Shown: positions 38,161 to 46,811 of the stretch, piece by piece
Layout of the letters: every line of letters begins with the position of its first letter
Numbering within the stretch: position 1 is the first letter of the stretch
NCBI RefSeq assembly: GCF_008122265.1
Contig: NZ_CP043042.1
Coordinates: 2,232,001-2,296,000 of the forward strand
From: Marinobacter fonticola
GTDB lineage: Bacteria; Pseudomonadota; Gammaproteobacteria; Pseudomonadales; Oleiphilaceae
Direction: 5' to 3'
DNA length: 64,000 bases
Notes under the pieces: model-generated
What the model was told of the DNA's origin: nothing
Database searches by the model: none
The model's input: only the letters and a program-made list of their open reading frames with translations
Position numbers and translations under genes: made by a program

Positions 38161-39492
38161 TCAGGTCATGGTTTCGCCCAGGAAGTACTCGACAGGAGGC
38201 GGGTGCATCAGAAAATCCTTATGGGAAATGTTCCAGGCATACGCGCCGGCATAGGTGAATATCACCAAGTCCCCTACGTCCAGAACGGGCACGTTAACGC
38301 CGCGGGCCAGCACATCTTTGGGGGTGCAGAGTTGGCCGACCAAGGTGACGGCCTGGTGATGAAGACCGGTTTGCGACTGTGCCGCAGGATCGGTCAAGGA
38401 CATGGCTTCGAAGGGATGGTTGTGGGATTGGGCGGCAGGCGTTCGAAAGTGGTGGGTGCCTCCCCGGCAGACGGCGAAGGCTTCCCCCTGGCTGTGCTTG
38501 ATATCCAGCACCTCCGTGACGTAATAGCCACAGGCCGCGGCGAGGAAGCGTCCGCACTCGAACCGGATACACCACTCGGGTGCGGCCTCTTTTTCCAGTA
38601 AGTCGGTCATTTTTCCGCAAAAATACGGCCAGTCGAATTGTTGGCCGGGCTCGACGTAGTTAATGCCGATGCCACCCCCCACATTGATCTGCTCGATCTG
38701 CAGACCGTAGTCCTTCTCCCAGTCTCTGACCCGTCGAAAGTACGCCTGCATCAACGCCAGATGGCGGTCCGGCTCCAGTTGATGGGACATAAGATGAAAG
38801 TGAAAACCTTTCAGCTTCAGGTACGCTGCGCTGCCCAGCATGGATAGCGCCTGCTGGAGCGTCTCTTCGTCCATGCCGAAGGGGGTTGGAACGCCCCCCA
38901 TGGTCAAACGGGTGGTCGCCATTTCCGGCAGGTTCAGGTTAATTCGCAGTAGAATATTCTGGGTACGACGGGCTTTCTCCGTTATCGCCTTCAGGCGTTT
39001 CAGTTCCAACAGGCTTTCCACGTGAATCAGTTCGACCTCTGATTCGACAGCATGCTGAAGCTCTGAAACCAGCTTGCCGGGCCCGCCAAAGATGACCGGC
39101 ACGTCGGGAAAATGGCGCTGCACCCACTGCAACTCGCCACCCGAGGCCACTTCCAGCCCATGGACCCATGGCGCCAGGGTTCGAAGCAATGGCAGCGCCG
39201 GGTTGGCTTTGGTGGCGTAAAACATTTCGCATTGCGGCGGCAGGCATTCGACCACCGCCTGCACGTGCTGACTCAGGCTGTCTAGATCGTATATGTAGGC
39301 GCAGAGAGGATCGCTGTGCTGGCGCTGCAATGCTTTGGCAGCCATGCGCACGCTATCCGGCACCCTGCCCTCCGATACTTTTGCCTCTGGCATGTTTCCG
39401 TTTGGCACGTTTCCCCCTGTTACTTTTTCCTCTGATACTGTCCCGTCCGGTATTTTCCTGTCCGCTAAGTTCGATTGCGCTGCCGTTTTCAT
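38161..39492 (-). CDS. pvsE: PLP-dependent decarboxylase for vibrioferrin
   Basis: 443 residues of the alanine-racemase-fold (Orn/DAP/Arg) decarboxylase group. Schiff-base Lys in MFYATKANPALPLL (about residue 95); PLP-phosphate loop in NVGGGIGINYVEPG. In vibrioferrin synthesis PvsE decarboxylates the serine-derived unit to give the ethanolamine part. The first 45 residues are an unusual run of seven degenerate pentapeptides not needed for the fold. ATGA overlap with pvsD. Confidence 0.87.
   Translation of the reverse strand: MKTAAQSNLADRKIPDGTVSEEKVTGGNVPNGNMPEAKVSEGRVPDSVRMAAKALQRQHSDPLCAYIYDLDSLSQHVQAVVECLPPQCEMFYATKANPALPLLRTLAPWVHGLEVASGGELQWVQRHFPDVPVIFGGPGKLVSELQHAVESEVELIHVESLLELKRLKAITEKARRTQNILLRINLNLPEMATTRLTMGGVPTPFGMDEETLQQALSMLGSAAYLKLKGFHFHLMSHQLEPDRHLALMQAYFRRVRDWEKDYGLQIEQINVGGGIGINYVEPGQQFDWPYFCGKMTDLLEKEAAPEWCIRFECGRFLAAACGYYVTEVLDIKHSQGEAFAVCRGGTHHFRTPAAQSHNHPFEAMSLTDPAAQSQTGLHHQAVTLVGQLCTPKDVLARGVNVPVLDVGDLVIFTYAGAYAWNISHKDFLMHPPPVEYFLGETMT
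39358..39462 (-). repeat. Seven degenerate 15-bp repeats in the pvsE 5' end
   Basis: Residues 11-45 read as seven pentapeptides of the pattern x-x-(K/N/R/T)-(V/I/M)-(P/S/T), e.g. DRKIP, EEKVT, GGNVP, NGNMP, EAKVS, EGRVP. At DNA level these are 15-bp degenerate tandem units. Confidence 0.75.
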
Positions 39493-41438
39493 GACGTGCT
39501 ACCCCAGCCGTTGGCTGTATCTTCTGTTTCGGTGTCTTTAGTTTCGGTACCTTCAATGTCGGTGCCTTTAGTTTCGATACATTTACCCCCGACAGGGCCA
39601 AGGCGGATGTCCCGCGCCGGTGGCGCCGAAGTCAACGCGGCAAGCGGATTGGGCACCTGCACGTATTCGGAATCCCGGTCTGCCCGCTTGAGCAAACGGG
39701 TGATCAGATTGCTTTTGTTGGGAAGAGGCTCGCCCCGCAGTAGGCCGCCGATAACCCGGTGCGCCCAGGCGCTGTCACAACGATCCAGGTACCGTTCCAG
39801 ATGGGCTCGCCAGACCCGCCACAGGTCCGTCTCCAGGTCCAGATCGTCCAGGGCGAGATAACTGACCGCCTGAAACAGGTTGTTGATCAGCAGGCAGTAG
39901 GCAATGCGCTTCCAACCTTTGTCGGCGCTGTAGTGAATCGAGGCCTGCACACGTTCGTCGAGCCCGGCGGGGAGGGGTTCGCTCCAGAGGCCGGCAACCA
40001 GCTTGGTGCCCTCGAGGTCGCGTACGAATACCTGGGCGGGCCAGCCGTTTTTCAATCCCACGACGACGTTCTGCAGGTGAGGTTCAAACACCACCCCGTG
40101 GATAAACAGGGCGTCGAGCACAGGCGGCATCAGCAGTTCCAGATAGCGCTCGAACCAGTCGATGGTCGCCTGACGCCGGTTGAGTCCGGCGGCGCGCGCG
40201 CAGGTATCCACGGCGTCCTTGACCGGACACTGGTCGAAGCGATCCTCACTGAAGAGAGACGCTGCCAGTACCGGCGTCACGCCGTTTTCCAGCAGCGGCT
40301 CCAGACTGTTGCGCAAGATCAGGCCAAAGCCTTCCATGAGCGAATGACGAAGGGTGTCTTCCGCTTCGGTAAAATCGAGAGTGACGTAGGCCGGTTCATA
40401 CATCAGCTCAAACCCCGGATAGCCGGCCAGCAACGGTTCGAGGCGGTTCCGCAAAAGGTGCGACAGGGCCACCGCGCTCTCCAGTTCGTAGTACGCGTTC
40501 TTGCGCACGCAGTTGGTGAGCCGGACATGGGTTGAGAACTTATAGAAAAATGCATTGCCTGGCTGGTAAAGCGTGCGCACCGAGGCTGTGGGATAGAAAA
40601 TACTGCCGCCCTGCCCCAGCGGCTGGATACGCCTACTGCGAATGGCCTCCAGCACAAAGGACTGGCGCATGAGGTAGCGTGCCTGCCAGGGATGCACCGG
40701 AAGCGCCACGAAGCCCGGCGGCACCGCAAGCCCCGCTGGCGCGCCCAGATTCTCTAAAGCACCCGCGCTCAGGCCGCGGCTGCGCAGGTCCTCCCGGCGG
40801 ATCGCGAAATAATAGAGTGCGAATCCCCCACCCATTTCCGGCGAATACTGCAGCGTATCTTCCTCGCTGAAGCCTTCCCGGGCTTTGGGAGCAGGATGGT
40901 AGCGATGCCCGAAGCTCAGTGCCTGTTCCGACCACCGGTAACCGGTCAACCCCTGCCCCCAGTCTGCCGGGACCTGGCTATAACTCAGGATGCGCCGCAT
41001 GACCTCGCGGCTGCCCAGAACCTGCTGATACAGCTCGCCATTGAACGGTTGCCCAAAACGCAGGGCCAGGTTCTGAAGCAGCACTCTCGCCAGCCGGGCC
41101 AAATCAAGCACTTGCCAGCCCCGGGACGGTGACTTGTAAAACGGAGCTGACTGGAAACGATAGCTTCCCGCCAGGGAATCCCTCGACACGGCCAGCAACA
41201 GTGCCCCCGCCAGTTCCGGCAATTGGACCATCAAGGCCGTGGCGTTGCCGGTCGCCAGCTTCAGTCGCAACGCCTGGGGCCAGCTCTGGCCACTGTCTGG
41301 CGGCGCCACCTGCAACTCGCTGGCCGGGGCTGCGATATCGCGGCAATAACAGTTGAGCAAGGCGTCCATGCTGCGTTGGCCGGCGAGGTCCTCGCATTGT
41401 TTGTCGCGATAGTGATGATTGAGTGCTGTACTGAACAT
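39489..41438 (-). CDS. pvsD: NIS siderophore synthetase (IucA/IucC family)
   Basis: 649 residues. The NIS synthetase core runs over residues about 130-590: HPWQARYLM, GGSIFYPTASVRTLYQPG, KFSTHVRLTNCVRKNAYYE (ATP and citrate region) and HGVVFEPHLQNVVVGL near the active site. Its HPWQ signature and the paired PvsB make it one of the two ligases that join citrate to the other building blocks. The last 30 residues carry four degenerate pentapeptides. Confidence 0.88.
   Translation of the reverse strand: MFSTALNHHYRDKQCEDLAGQRSMDALLNCYCRDIAAPASELQVAPPDSGQSWPQALRLKLATGNATALMVQLPELAGALLLAVSRDSLAGSYRFQSAPFYKSPSRGWQVLDLARLARVLLQNLALRFGQPFNGELYQQVLGSREVMRRILSYSQVPADWGQGLTGYRWSEQALSFGHRYHPAPKAREGFSEEDTLQYSPEMGGGFALYYFAIRREDLRSRGLSAGALENLGAPAGLAVPPGFVALPVHPWQARYLMRQSFVLEAIRSRRIQPLGQGGSIFYPTASVRTLYQPGNAFFYKFSTHVRLTNCVRKNAYYELESAVALSHLLRNRLEPLLAGYPGFELMYEPAYVTLDFTEAEDTLRHSLMEGFGLILRNSLEPLLENGVTPVLAASLFSEDRFDQCPVKDAVDTCARAAGLNRRQATIDWFERYLELLMPPVLDALFIHGVVFEPHLQNVVVGLKNGWPAQVFVRDLEGTKLVAGLWSEPLPAGLDERVQASIHYSADKGWKRIAYCLLINNLFQAVSYLALDDLDLETDLWRVWRAHLERYLDRCDSAWAHRVIGGLLRGEPLPNKSNLITRLLKRADRDSEYVQVPNPLAALTSAPPARDIRLGPVGGKCIETKGTDIEGTETKDTETEDTANGWGSTS
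39516..39575 (-). repeat. Four degenerate 15-bp repeats in the pvsD 3' end
   Basis: Residues 622-641 read ETKGT, DIEGT, ETKDT, ETEDT. The array ends 24 bases before the pvsD stop, across the gene boundary from the pvsE array. Confidence 0.75.
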
Positions 41439-41475
41439 AATGCGAGTCCTTCCTCCATGAGTATGTTCTGCGGTG

Positions 41476-42693
41476 TCAGGTGATTGGCTGTTCGGGAGCA
41501 GCGTCCGAAGGCGTGGGCTGCCGGACGGTATGAATCAGCGGTAGCGACGCCAGCAATACCCCTGCCCCCAGCCACAAGGGCGCGGCCATGCCCGCGGGGC
41601 CACTCAACGCACCGGCGGCCAGGCCGGCTGCCACACCCGCCCATTTACTGACGCTATCCAGCGTGCCAAAGGTGCGTCCGGCGTGGTCGATTTTGGTCAT
41701 CTGGGCGATCCAGCCGTGCAGGACAAAAAAGCCAAGCGTCATCCCGGCTCCCATGACCATGCGCCATACCGACAGCTCAGCCAGGGTGCCCGACCAGGTC
41801 TGGCCGATATAGGAAACGGCCATTAACAGAAAGCCGGCCGCCAAGCCTGTCTGATTCACCCGGCCCATCGTTTTGCCGGCGGGTATCCAGAGCGCAAACA
41901 GATAAATCAGGTGCGGCAGGCTATAGAGCATTCCGGCTGCCAGCGGGCCGATACCGACCGTTTGCTGAGCCCAGGGAATGAAATAGGGAAAGGTGACGAC
42001 CATGGAAAAACTGAAAGCGAACTGCACCGCCCACAACCGTCGCCAATCTTCCAATAAGGTCTTCGATGCCGCCGTGGTCCTGCTGGGTGTTACGGGCGCG
42101 GTTGCTCCGGATACCGCAACCTTCGGCGCGGGCTTATCCGCCGAGGTCGCAAAACCGAGCAACAGTGCGGCCAATATAGGCAGCGCCGCCAGATACAAGT
42201 AGATATCCTGCGGCGGGAAGATACTGATCAGTGCACCGAACAGCACCGGCGCCAAGACCATGGCGGCCCGGGCCGAGCCCTGCATCCAGTTGAGGCCGCG
42301 ACTGAGATCGCTCCCCGTCAGGCTGGTCGACAAATAGGCGCTCGAGGCCGCAAACGTGCCGCCAAGCAACCCTTGCAGCACGAGAGCACCCAGGAACACC
42401 CAGGCTTGCGGCGCCAGCCCCGCCAGCGCGAAGCCGAGCGCAAGCCCCAGTTGCGCCCGCAGAAGAGACCACCGGCGCCCCCAGCGATCAGCCGCCCTGC
42501 CCCATAACGGCGCGGCCAGAGCCGCGCACACGGTGGGCACCACGTAAAACCAGCCCACCCATTGTGTCCCCTTGACGGCAAAAGCGTCGGACAGGATCAA
42601 GCCGAAGAAAGGCGGCATGCCGAGTGCCACCAGGGCGGCGGTGAAATGGCACAGCAGCACGATCGCCAACTGTCTGCGTTGGCTCCGGGTCAT
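41476..42693 (-). CDS. pvsC: MFS vibrioferrin exporter
   Basis: 405 residues, 12 predicted helices. MFS loop motifs: GRAADRWGRRWSLLRAQLG between helices 2 and 3 and an Arg/Lys-rich second half. The ATG at 42693 overlaps the pvsB stop (ATGA); a GTG at 42702 is less likely. In pvs clusters this protein exports the finished siderophore across the inner membrane. Confidence 0.85.
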   Translation of the reverse strand: MTRSQRRQLAIVLLCHFTAALVALGMPPFFGLILSDAFAVKGTQWVGWFYVVPTVCAALAAPLWGRAADRWGRRWSLLRAQLGLALGFALAGLAPQAWVFLGALVLQGLLGGTFAASSAYLSTSLTGSDLSRGLNWMQGSARAAMVLAPVLFGALISIFPPQDIYLYLAALPILAALLLGFATSADKPAPKVAVSGATAPVTPSRTTAASKTLLEDWRRLWAVQFAFSFSMVVTFPYFIPWAQQTVGIGPLAAGMLYSLPHLIYLFALWIPAGKTMGRVNQTGLAAGFLLMAVSYIGQTWSGTLAELSVWRMVMGAGMTLGFFVLHGWIAQMTKIDHAGRTFGTLDSVSKWAGVAAGLAAGALSGPAGMAAPLWLGAGVLLASLPLIHTVRQPTPSDAAPEQPIT

Positions 42694-44486
42694 ACAGGAC
42701 ACCGGAGGAAGTTGGGGGCCGTCTTACCGTAGAACTTGTTAATGTCCGTGGCGCCGGTGCTCGCTTTGCTCTCCAGACTGCCCGCCCTTAGCAGGTATTT
42801 GACGTAGAGGTAGTCGTCCTCCAGCAAACACTGACGGGCGGTGCCGGTCTCCACACCCTCCTGCTCAAGTTCGTGTAGCGCGCCGGCTATCTGTTGCCGT
42901 AACCGGGCATAGCACTCGTTCCGGCTGCGGTGGCCCCTCGCGATCACTTCTTCAAGCAGTACAGCGATATTGAGTTGCAGCGTAATGGTGGTGAACATCT
43001 GCGCCAGGGGTTCTTCGGCATCGACCAGGATACGGTCGTCACGAAGTTCAGCCACCAGCGGCGCCAGCGTTTCAAGGCGGGCGCACAACCGCGCAGCCCA
43101 AAGCCGGGGGGCATCGTTGTCCTTCATCAGTAACCTAGGCGGGCCAGCCTCTTGCAGTACCAGCATGGAATTCTGCTGGTTCGACTCAAGCGCAACGCCG
43201 TACTTCAGCCACAGGCGCAAATGCACCGACAGGGTCAGGTTGAGATAGTCCTCGAGGAAGGCCGTCAGGTCGCCGCCGTAAAAGCGCTCAGCCAACACCT
43301 CCATCACGCAGCGCCCGTCGGGGCCGGGCGCCGCCAGAGCCGCCACGGGAACCACCGTTGCACCCTCGATCTCGACCGGGTAACGGCGCACGATCATCCC
43401 TAGCCAGTTCAGGTCACCGACGTGGGCGCCGGTGGATTCGTCGGTCAGGATGTACCGCTCTGCCAGCGCCCGGTCATTGGCAGCCAACGCTGACAACAGT
43501 CGCTGTACCGTATAGCCGTCGTAAATCGTACTGGGTTTGACCGTACGAATATTACGCGCGCCGAGGGTTCTGATGGTCAGCGGCACCTTTAAGTGGAGCG
43601 ACGGCTCATCGGTCACTTGCAGGGTGCGTACCGATAACGTCGGCGTCACCCAGACGGCCGGTTTCGGGGCTAAACGAACCTGACCTTCGAGATCCGAGCC
43701 GGACAGATACTGCGTAAGGGCGCGGTCCCACACATGCGGGTGTATCGGTATCAGGCAATGGCTCTCGTCCATTGCGGCATCCAGACCGACCGCGGGAAAG
43801 TCCGGCCAGCATTCGGGCAGGTCGCCTTGGGCCTGCACGCGCGACTTGGGAACGGCCAGCCAGCGCAACGCGAAGGTTGGCGAAAACTCCGGTGCGTAGG
43901 CCTGCAGCGCCTCATAGTCGAAGCCGGTTTTTGCGCGCGCACTGGGGTAGAACGGATGGTCGTGGAACGCAGCCAGGCGGTCGTAAAACAACATGCCGCC
44001 CGCACCGTCACCGAATGGGAGCGAAGTCCCACCGGCCTTAGCCAGCCCATGGAACCAGCGGGCCTGCGCCTGCCGGCATAACTGATCGTGGGCAACGGCG
44101 GTATCACATTCGGTTTCGTAAGCCCGGTGCTGAGCGAGTGCCTCGCTACCTGCCGCCGGCCGCAAACAGGACAGTATCTCGTCAAACCGGTCCAGCTGCG
44201 TCCAGCCATCCACCGCATCGCGGGCCTGCCATAGCAGCGCTTCTCCACTCCAGCGCCAGGTCTGCATAAAACAAGCCGTTTGTACCGGCAGCCACAGGAC
44301 GCCCCGCTCAAGCTCCCACTTCAGCCATGTGTCGGGCGATGCGGGGGCGTGCGGCACCTTATGCGCGGACACCCGCGCAGCCCTGCTTTGGCAGCCCGCC
44401 ACGTCTTCACGGATCAGCGTATCGATCAGGCGTTTCGTCAGATGGCGACAGGCGTCTGACTCCGGGGAGATCGCCGGTGCATTCAT
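42690..44486 (-). CDS. pvsB: NIS siderophore synthetase (IucA/IucC family)
   Basis: 598 residues from the ATG at 44486, which has GGGAG 8 bases upstream and overlaps the pvsA stop. NIS features: CLIPIHPHVWDRAL, AVWVTPTLSVRTLQVTDE, LHLKVPLTIRTLGARNIRT and YGVALESNQQNSMLVL with the C-terminal helical domain after it. It acts with PvsD to condense citrate and alpha-ketoglutarate-derived units with the amino alcohol/alanine part. Order of the two ligations cannot be read from sequence. Confidence 0.88.
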   Translation of the reverse strand: MNAPAISPESDACRHLTKRLIDTLIREDVAGCQSRAARVSAHKVPHAPASPDTWLKWELERGVLWLPVQTACFMQTWRWSGEALLWQARDAVDGWTQLDRFDEILSCLRPAAGSEALAQHRAYETECDTAVAHDQLCRQAQARWFHGLAKAGGTSLPFGDGAGGMLFYDRLAAFHDHPFYPSARAKTGFDYEALQAYAPEFSPTFALRWLAVPKSRVQAQGDLPECWPDFPAVGLDAAMDESHCLIPIHPHVWDRALTQYLSGSDLEGQVRLAPKPAVWVTPTLSVRTLQVTDEPSLHLKVPLTIRTLGARNIRTVKPSTIYDGYTVQRLLSALAANDRALAERYILTDESTGAHVGDLNWLGMIVRRYPVEIEGATVVPVAALAAPGPDGRCVMEVLAERFYGGDLTAFLEDYLNLTLSVHLRLWLKYGVALESNQQNSMLVLQEAGPPRLLMKDNDAPRLWAARLCARLETLAPLVAELRDDRILVDAEEPLAQMFTTITLQLNIAVLLEEVIARGHRSRNECYARLRQQIAGALHELEQEGVETGTARQCLLEDDYLYVKYLLRAGSLESKASTGATDINKFYGKTAPNFLRCPV

Positions 44487-45703
44487 GAGCGCAGCTCCCA
44501 TTCATCGAGCAGCAGACCACTCCAGTCGTCCAGGGCTGAGTCGACTGCGGCTGGATCGCTCGCAAAAATGTGCAGGATGCCGAAATAATCCTTGTTGGAA
44601 TGGGTGATCCGGACTTCGTCGCCAACCTTTCTCAGGGGCTTGAACACCAGCTCGCCGTCACCGCAGGCTTGCTGACGAGCCGCACCTGCCCGAGCGATTT
44701 CGCCGGCACCGGGAGCCATCAGATAGCGAACGTGAGCGGCATGGCGAGGCGGTTCAAGCGGGGGTAAGGACTGCCCCAGGTGCAGGCGGAGTACACTGTC
44801 GAACCAGCGGTCACCGAGCATGCGATCCAGCAGGAACTCGCGCCCGTCGCCGATGCTGCGGTAATTGATCTCGATCAGTTGGGGACCGGTTGCCGTCAGT
44901 ACAAACTCGCTGTGGCAGGCGCCGAACTGCACGCCGAAGGCCCGCACCTGCTCCAGCATACGCTGCACGAGCGGGTCGTCTGATTCGAACGAACGCCAAC
45001 GGGCATCCAACTCCACAAAATGAGGGGGCGGGGACAAGGTCACGTCAAATCCCCCCAGGGCGATCAGGTCGTGCTGATCTCCAAGGGTTTCCAGCGTATG
45101 CAGGGACCCTTCAAGGAACGCCTCCAAGATGAGAGGCTGTCCCGGGTTCTGACGCCAGAAATCATCACAGTAATCGTCGAGTTGTGCGCGATTCTCGACT
45201 TTCGACACATGCAGGCTCGCCACCCCCTCCCGTGGTTTAACCACGCAGGGGTACGGCACGTCCTCCGGCAACGCGTTCAGGCTCTGCGGATTCTGAAGCT
45301 CCGCATACCAGCACCCTCCGCCCTGCTCTGTAGTTTGCAGGCGTGAGCGCATGGCCGCTTTATTTTTGGCCTGATAGCAAACCCGCCAGTCCTTTCCCGG
45401 CAATCCGAAATAGGCCGCAGCCATCGCCGTGACCGTTTGCAGGTGATCGCTGTTGGAAAATACGCCGGCCAGGGGCGCCATCGGCGCCAGTACGTCCAGA
45501 ACGGCAAGCGGATTGAAGACATCGCACTCGACGATATCAGCCGGGTAGGCTGGCAAGTCTGGCTGACTGAAGTGTCGATGATGGGCGGCGACCTGATCGG
45601 TTACGATAACGACCCGGCAACCAAGCCGATGAGCGGCGGGCAAGAACCCGGAATTAACAGCGTCCGTGGGCACGTGGGCCAGCATAACCAGGGTATTACT
45701 CAT
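44483..45703 (-). CDS. pvsA: ATP-grasp ligase of vibrioferrin synthesis
   Basis: 406 residues from the ATG at 45703 (AGGGAG 7 bases upstream; the longer frame to 45745 is rejected). ATP-grasp fold: PYPCVVKPREGVASLHVSKV (ATP-binding Lys), PLILEAFLEGSLHTLETLGD and the metal-binding LIEINYRSIGDGREF. PvsA is the D-Ala-D-Ala-ligase-like enzyme of the pathway, thought to attach alanine. First pvs gene; a Fur half-site precedes it. Confidence 0.86.
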   Translation of the reverse strand: MSNTLVMLAHVPTDAVNSGFLPAAHRLGCRVVIVTDQVAAHHRHFSQPDLPAYPADIVECDVFNPLAVLDVLAPMAPLAGVFSNSDHLQTVTAMAAAYFGLPGKDWRVCYQAKNKAAMRSRLQTTEQGGGCWYAELQNPQSLNALPEDVPYPCVVKPREGVASLHVSKVENRAQLDDYCDDFWRQNPGQPLILEAFLEGSLHTLETLGDQHDLIALGGFDVTLSPPPHFVELDARWRSFESDDPLVQRMLEQVRAFGVQFGACHSEFVLTATGPQLIEINYRSIGDGREFLLDRMLGDRWFDSVLRLHLGQSLPPLEPPRHAAHVRYLMAPGAGEIARAGAARQQACGDGELVFKPLRKVGDEVRITHSNKDYFGILHIFASDPAAVDSALDDWSGLLLDEWELRS

Positions 45704-45764
45704 CCTGATACTCCCTGTTGATGTCATTTCAGTTTTGCGTCTCATATATATTTTGAGTAATGGG

Positions 45765-45779
45765 ACGCATTATCATTAA
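45765..45779. promoter_or_regulatory. Fur-box-like half site upstream of pvsA
   Basis: On the minus strand TAATGATAAT matches the first ten bases of the Fur core exactly; the second half is poor. Lies about 65 bp before pvsA. Confidence 0.5.
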
Positions 45780-45850
45780 AGGCTTATAAATAACCGAAGT
45801 TTCTATTCTTTCGGGTGGTAAAGGGCGTCTAAAAAGGCCTGCGTGGCCGG

Positions 45851-46615
45851 TTAAACTTTGCTGTTGTCGAGGTGAGCCTTGAGTTGCCTGAACATAATGC
45901 TGCGGTCTTCACCCAGCAGGAAAGCCTGCGCGCCCCAGGCACGCCAGTGCGCTAACTGTTCGGCTGTGCGGGGCAAGGCGCAAAAATGCCGGCCGGCAGT
46001 GCGGCAGGCTTCGGCCAGGCCACGGATCGCCTCCTGTACATGTGGATGAAGGGGCTCGCCAGGGACGCCAAGCGATTGGGAGAGGTCCACAGCGCCCTCC
46101 AGCAGCCAGTCGACACCCGGCACACGGGCGATGTCCTCGCCATTGCGCAGACCTTCGGCATCCTCAATCATCAGGACGACGAGTATTTCGCGGTTGGCCT
46201 GCTCAAGATAACGGCCAAGAGGAAGGGTCCCGAACCCGGTGGTGCGACCGCCGGTGATACCCCGCTCTCCCTGTGGAGCATAGCGCGCCATATTAACCAC
46301 GGCTCTGGCCTCAGCCGCGTTGCGCACCCGAGGCACAACGATGCCTTGCGCACCACTATCCAGGGCGTGGGCGATGGCCGCCACATCGGGCTGTGGTACC
46401 CGAACCAGCGGCGTGATTCCCGCGCACTCCGCCGCACGGATCATATGCTCAACGGATTCGGGATTGGTGGACAGGTGCTCCGTATCCAGGATGACGAAGT
46501 CATACCCGGCGTAACCGATCATCTCTACCAACCAGGGAGACGGCACCGCGTTTAGCAGTCCGTACACCGCTTTTCCTTCCCAGAGCTTGTGCTTAGTCGC
46601 GTTCGTGGTGAGCAT
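45851..46615 (-). CDS. HpcH/HpaI-family protein, SbnG-like citrate synthase candidate
   Basis: 254 residues from the ATG at 46615; the frame upstream to 46828 crosses a Fur-box-like site and overlaps the luxR start, so it is rejected. TIM-barrel motifs of the family: FVILDTEHLS (catalytic His), TPLVRVPQPD (substrate Arg), VVLMIEDAEGLRNGE (metal Glu), LLEGAVDLSQSLG (metal Asp). SbnG of the staphyloferrin B cluster belongs to this family and makes citrate from oxaloacetate and acetyl-CoA; it has 259 residues. Position directly upstream of pvsA behind its own Fur-type site suggests the same role here. A plain HpaI aldolase is the alternative. Confidence 0.72.
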   Translation of the reverse strand: MLTTNATKHKLWEGKAVYGLLNAVPSPWLVEMIGYAGYDFVILDTEHLSTNPESVEHMIRAAECAGITPLVRVPQPDVAAIAHALDSGAQGIVVPRVRNAAEARAVVNMARYAPQGERGITGGRTTGFGTLPLGRYLEQANREILVVLMIEDAEGLRNGEDIARVPGVDWLLEGAVDLSQSLGVPGEPLHPHVQEAIRGLAEACRTAGRHFCALPRTAEQLAHWRAWGAQAFLLGEDRSIMFRQLKAHLDNSKV

Positions 46616-46653
46616 GGTCCAGCGCCTACTGTTTCGAGCATTGTCGCGAATAG

Positions 46654-46668
46654 TAATCATTGTCATTA
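46654..46668. promoter_or_regulatory. Fur-box-like site upstream of the SbnG-like gene
   Basis: Minus strand TAATGACAATGATTA, 13 of 15 matches to the Fur core TAATGATAATCATTA, the best in the window. About 40 bp before the start codon. Confidence 0.72.
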
Positions 46669-46811
46669 CTGGGGTCAACACGACTTTTAGGGCTGTCCAA
46701 AAACAGTTTCGGAATGGGTAATCTGCTCGCGGTATGATCCTTGTCGCGAGCCGGGCTGGCTCTGGTCCGCCAACTGGTTTAGCCTGAAAAACAGAATTAG
46801 AAGGGCATGTG

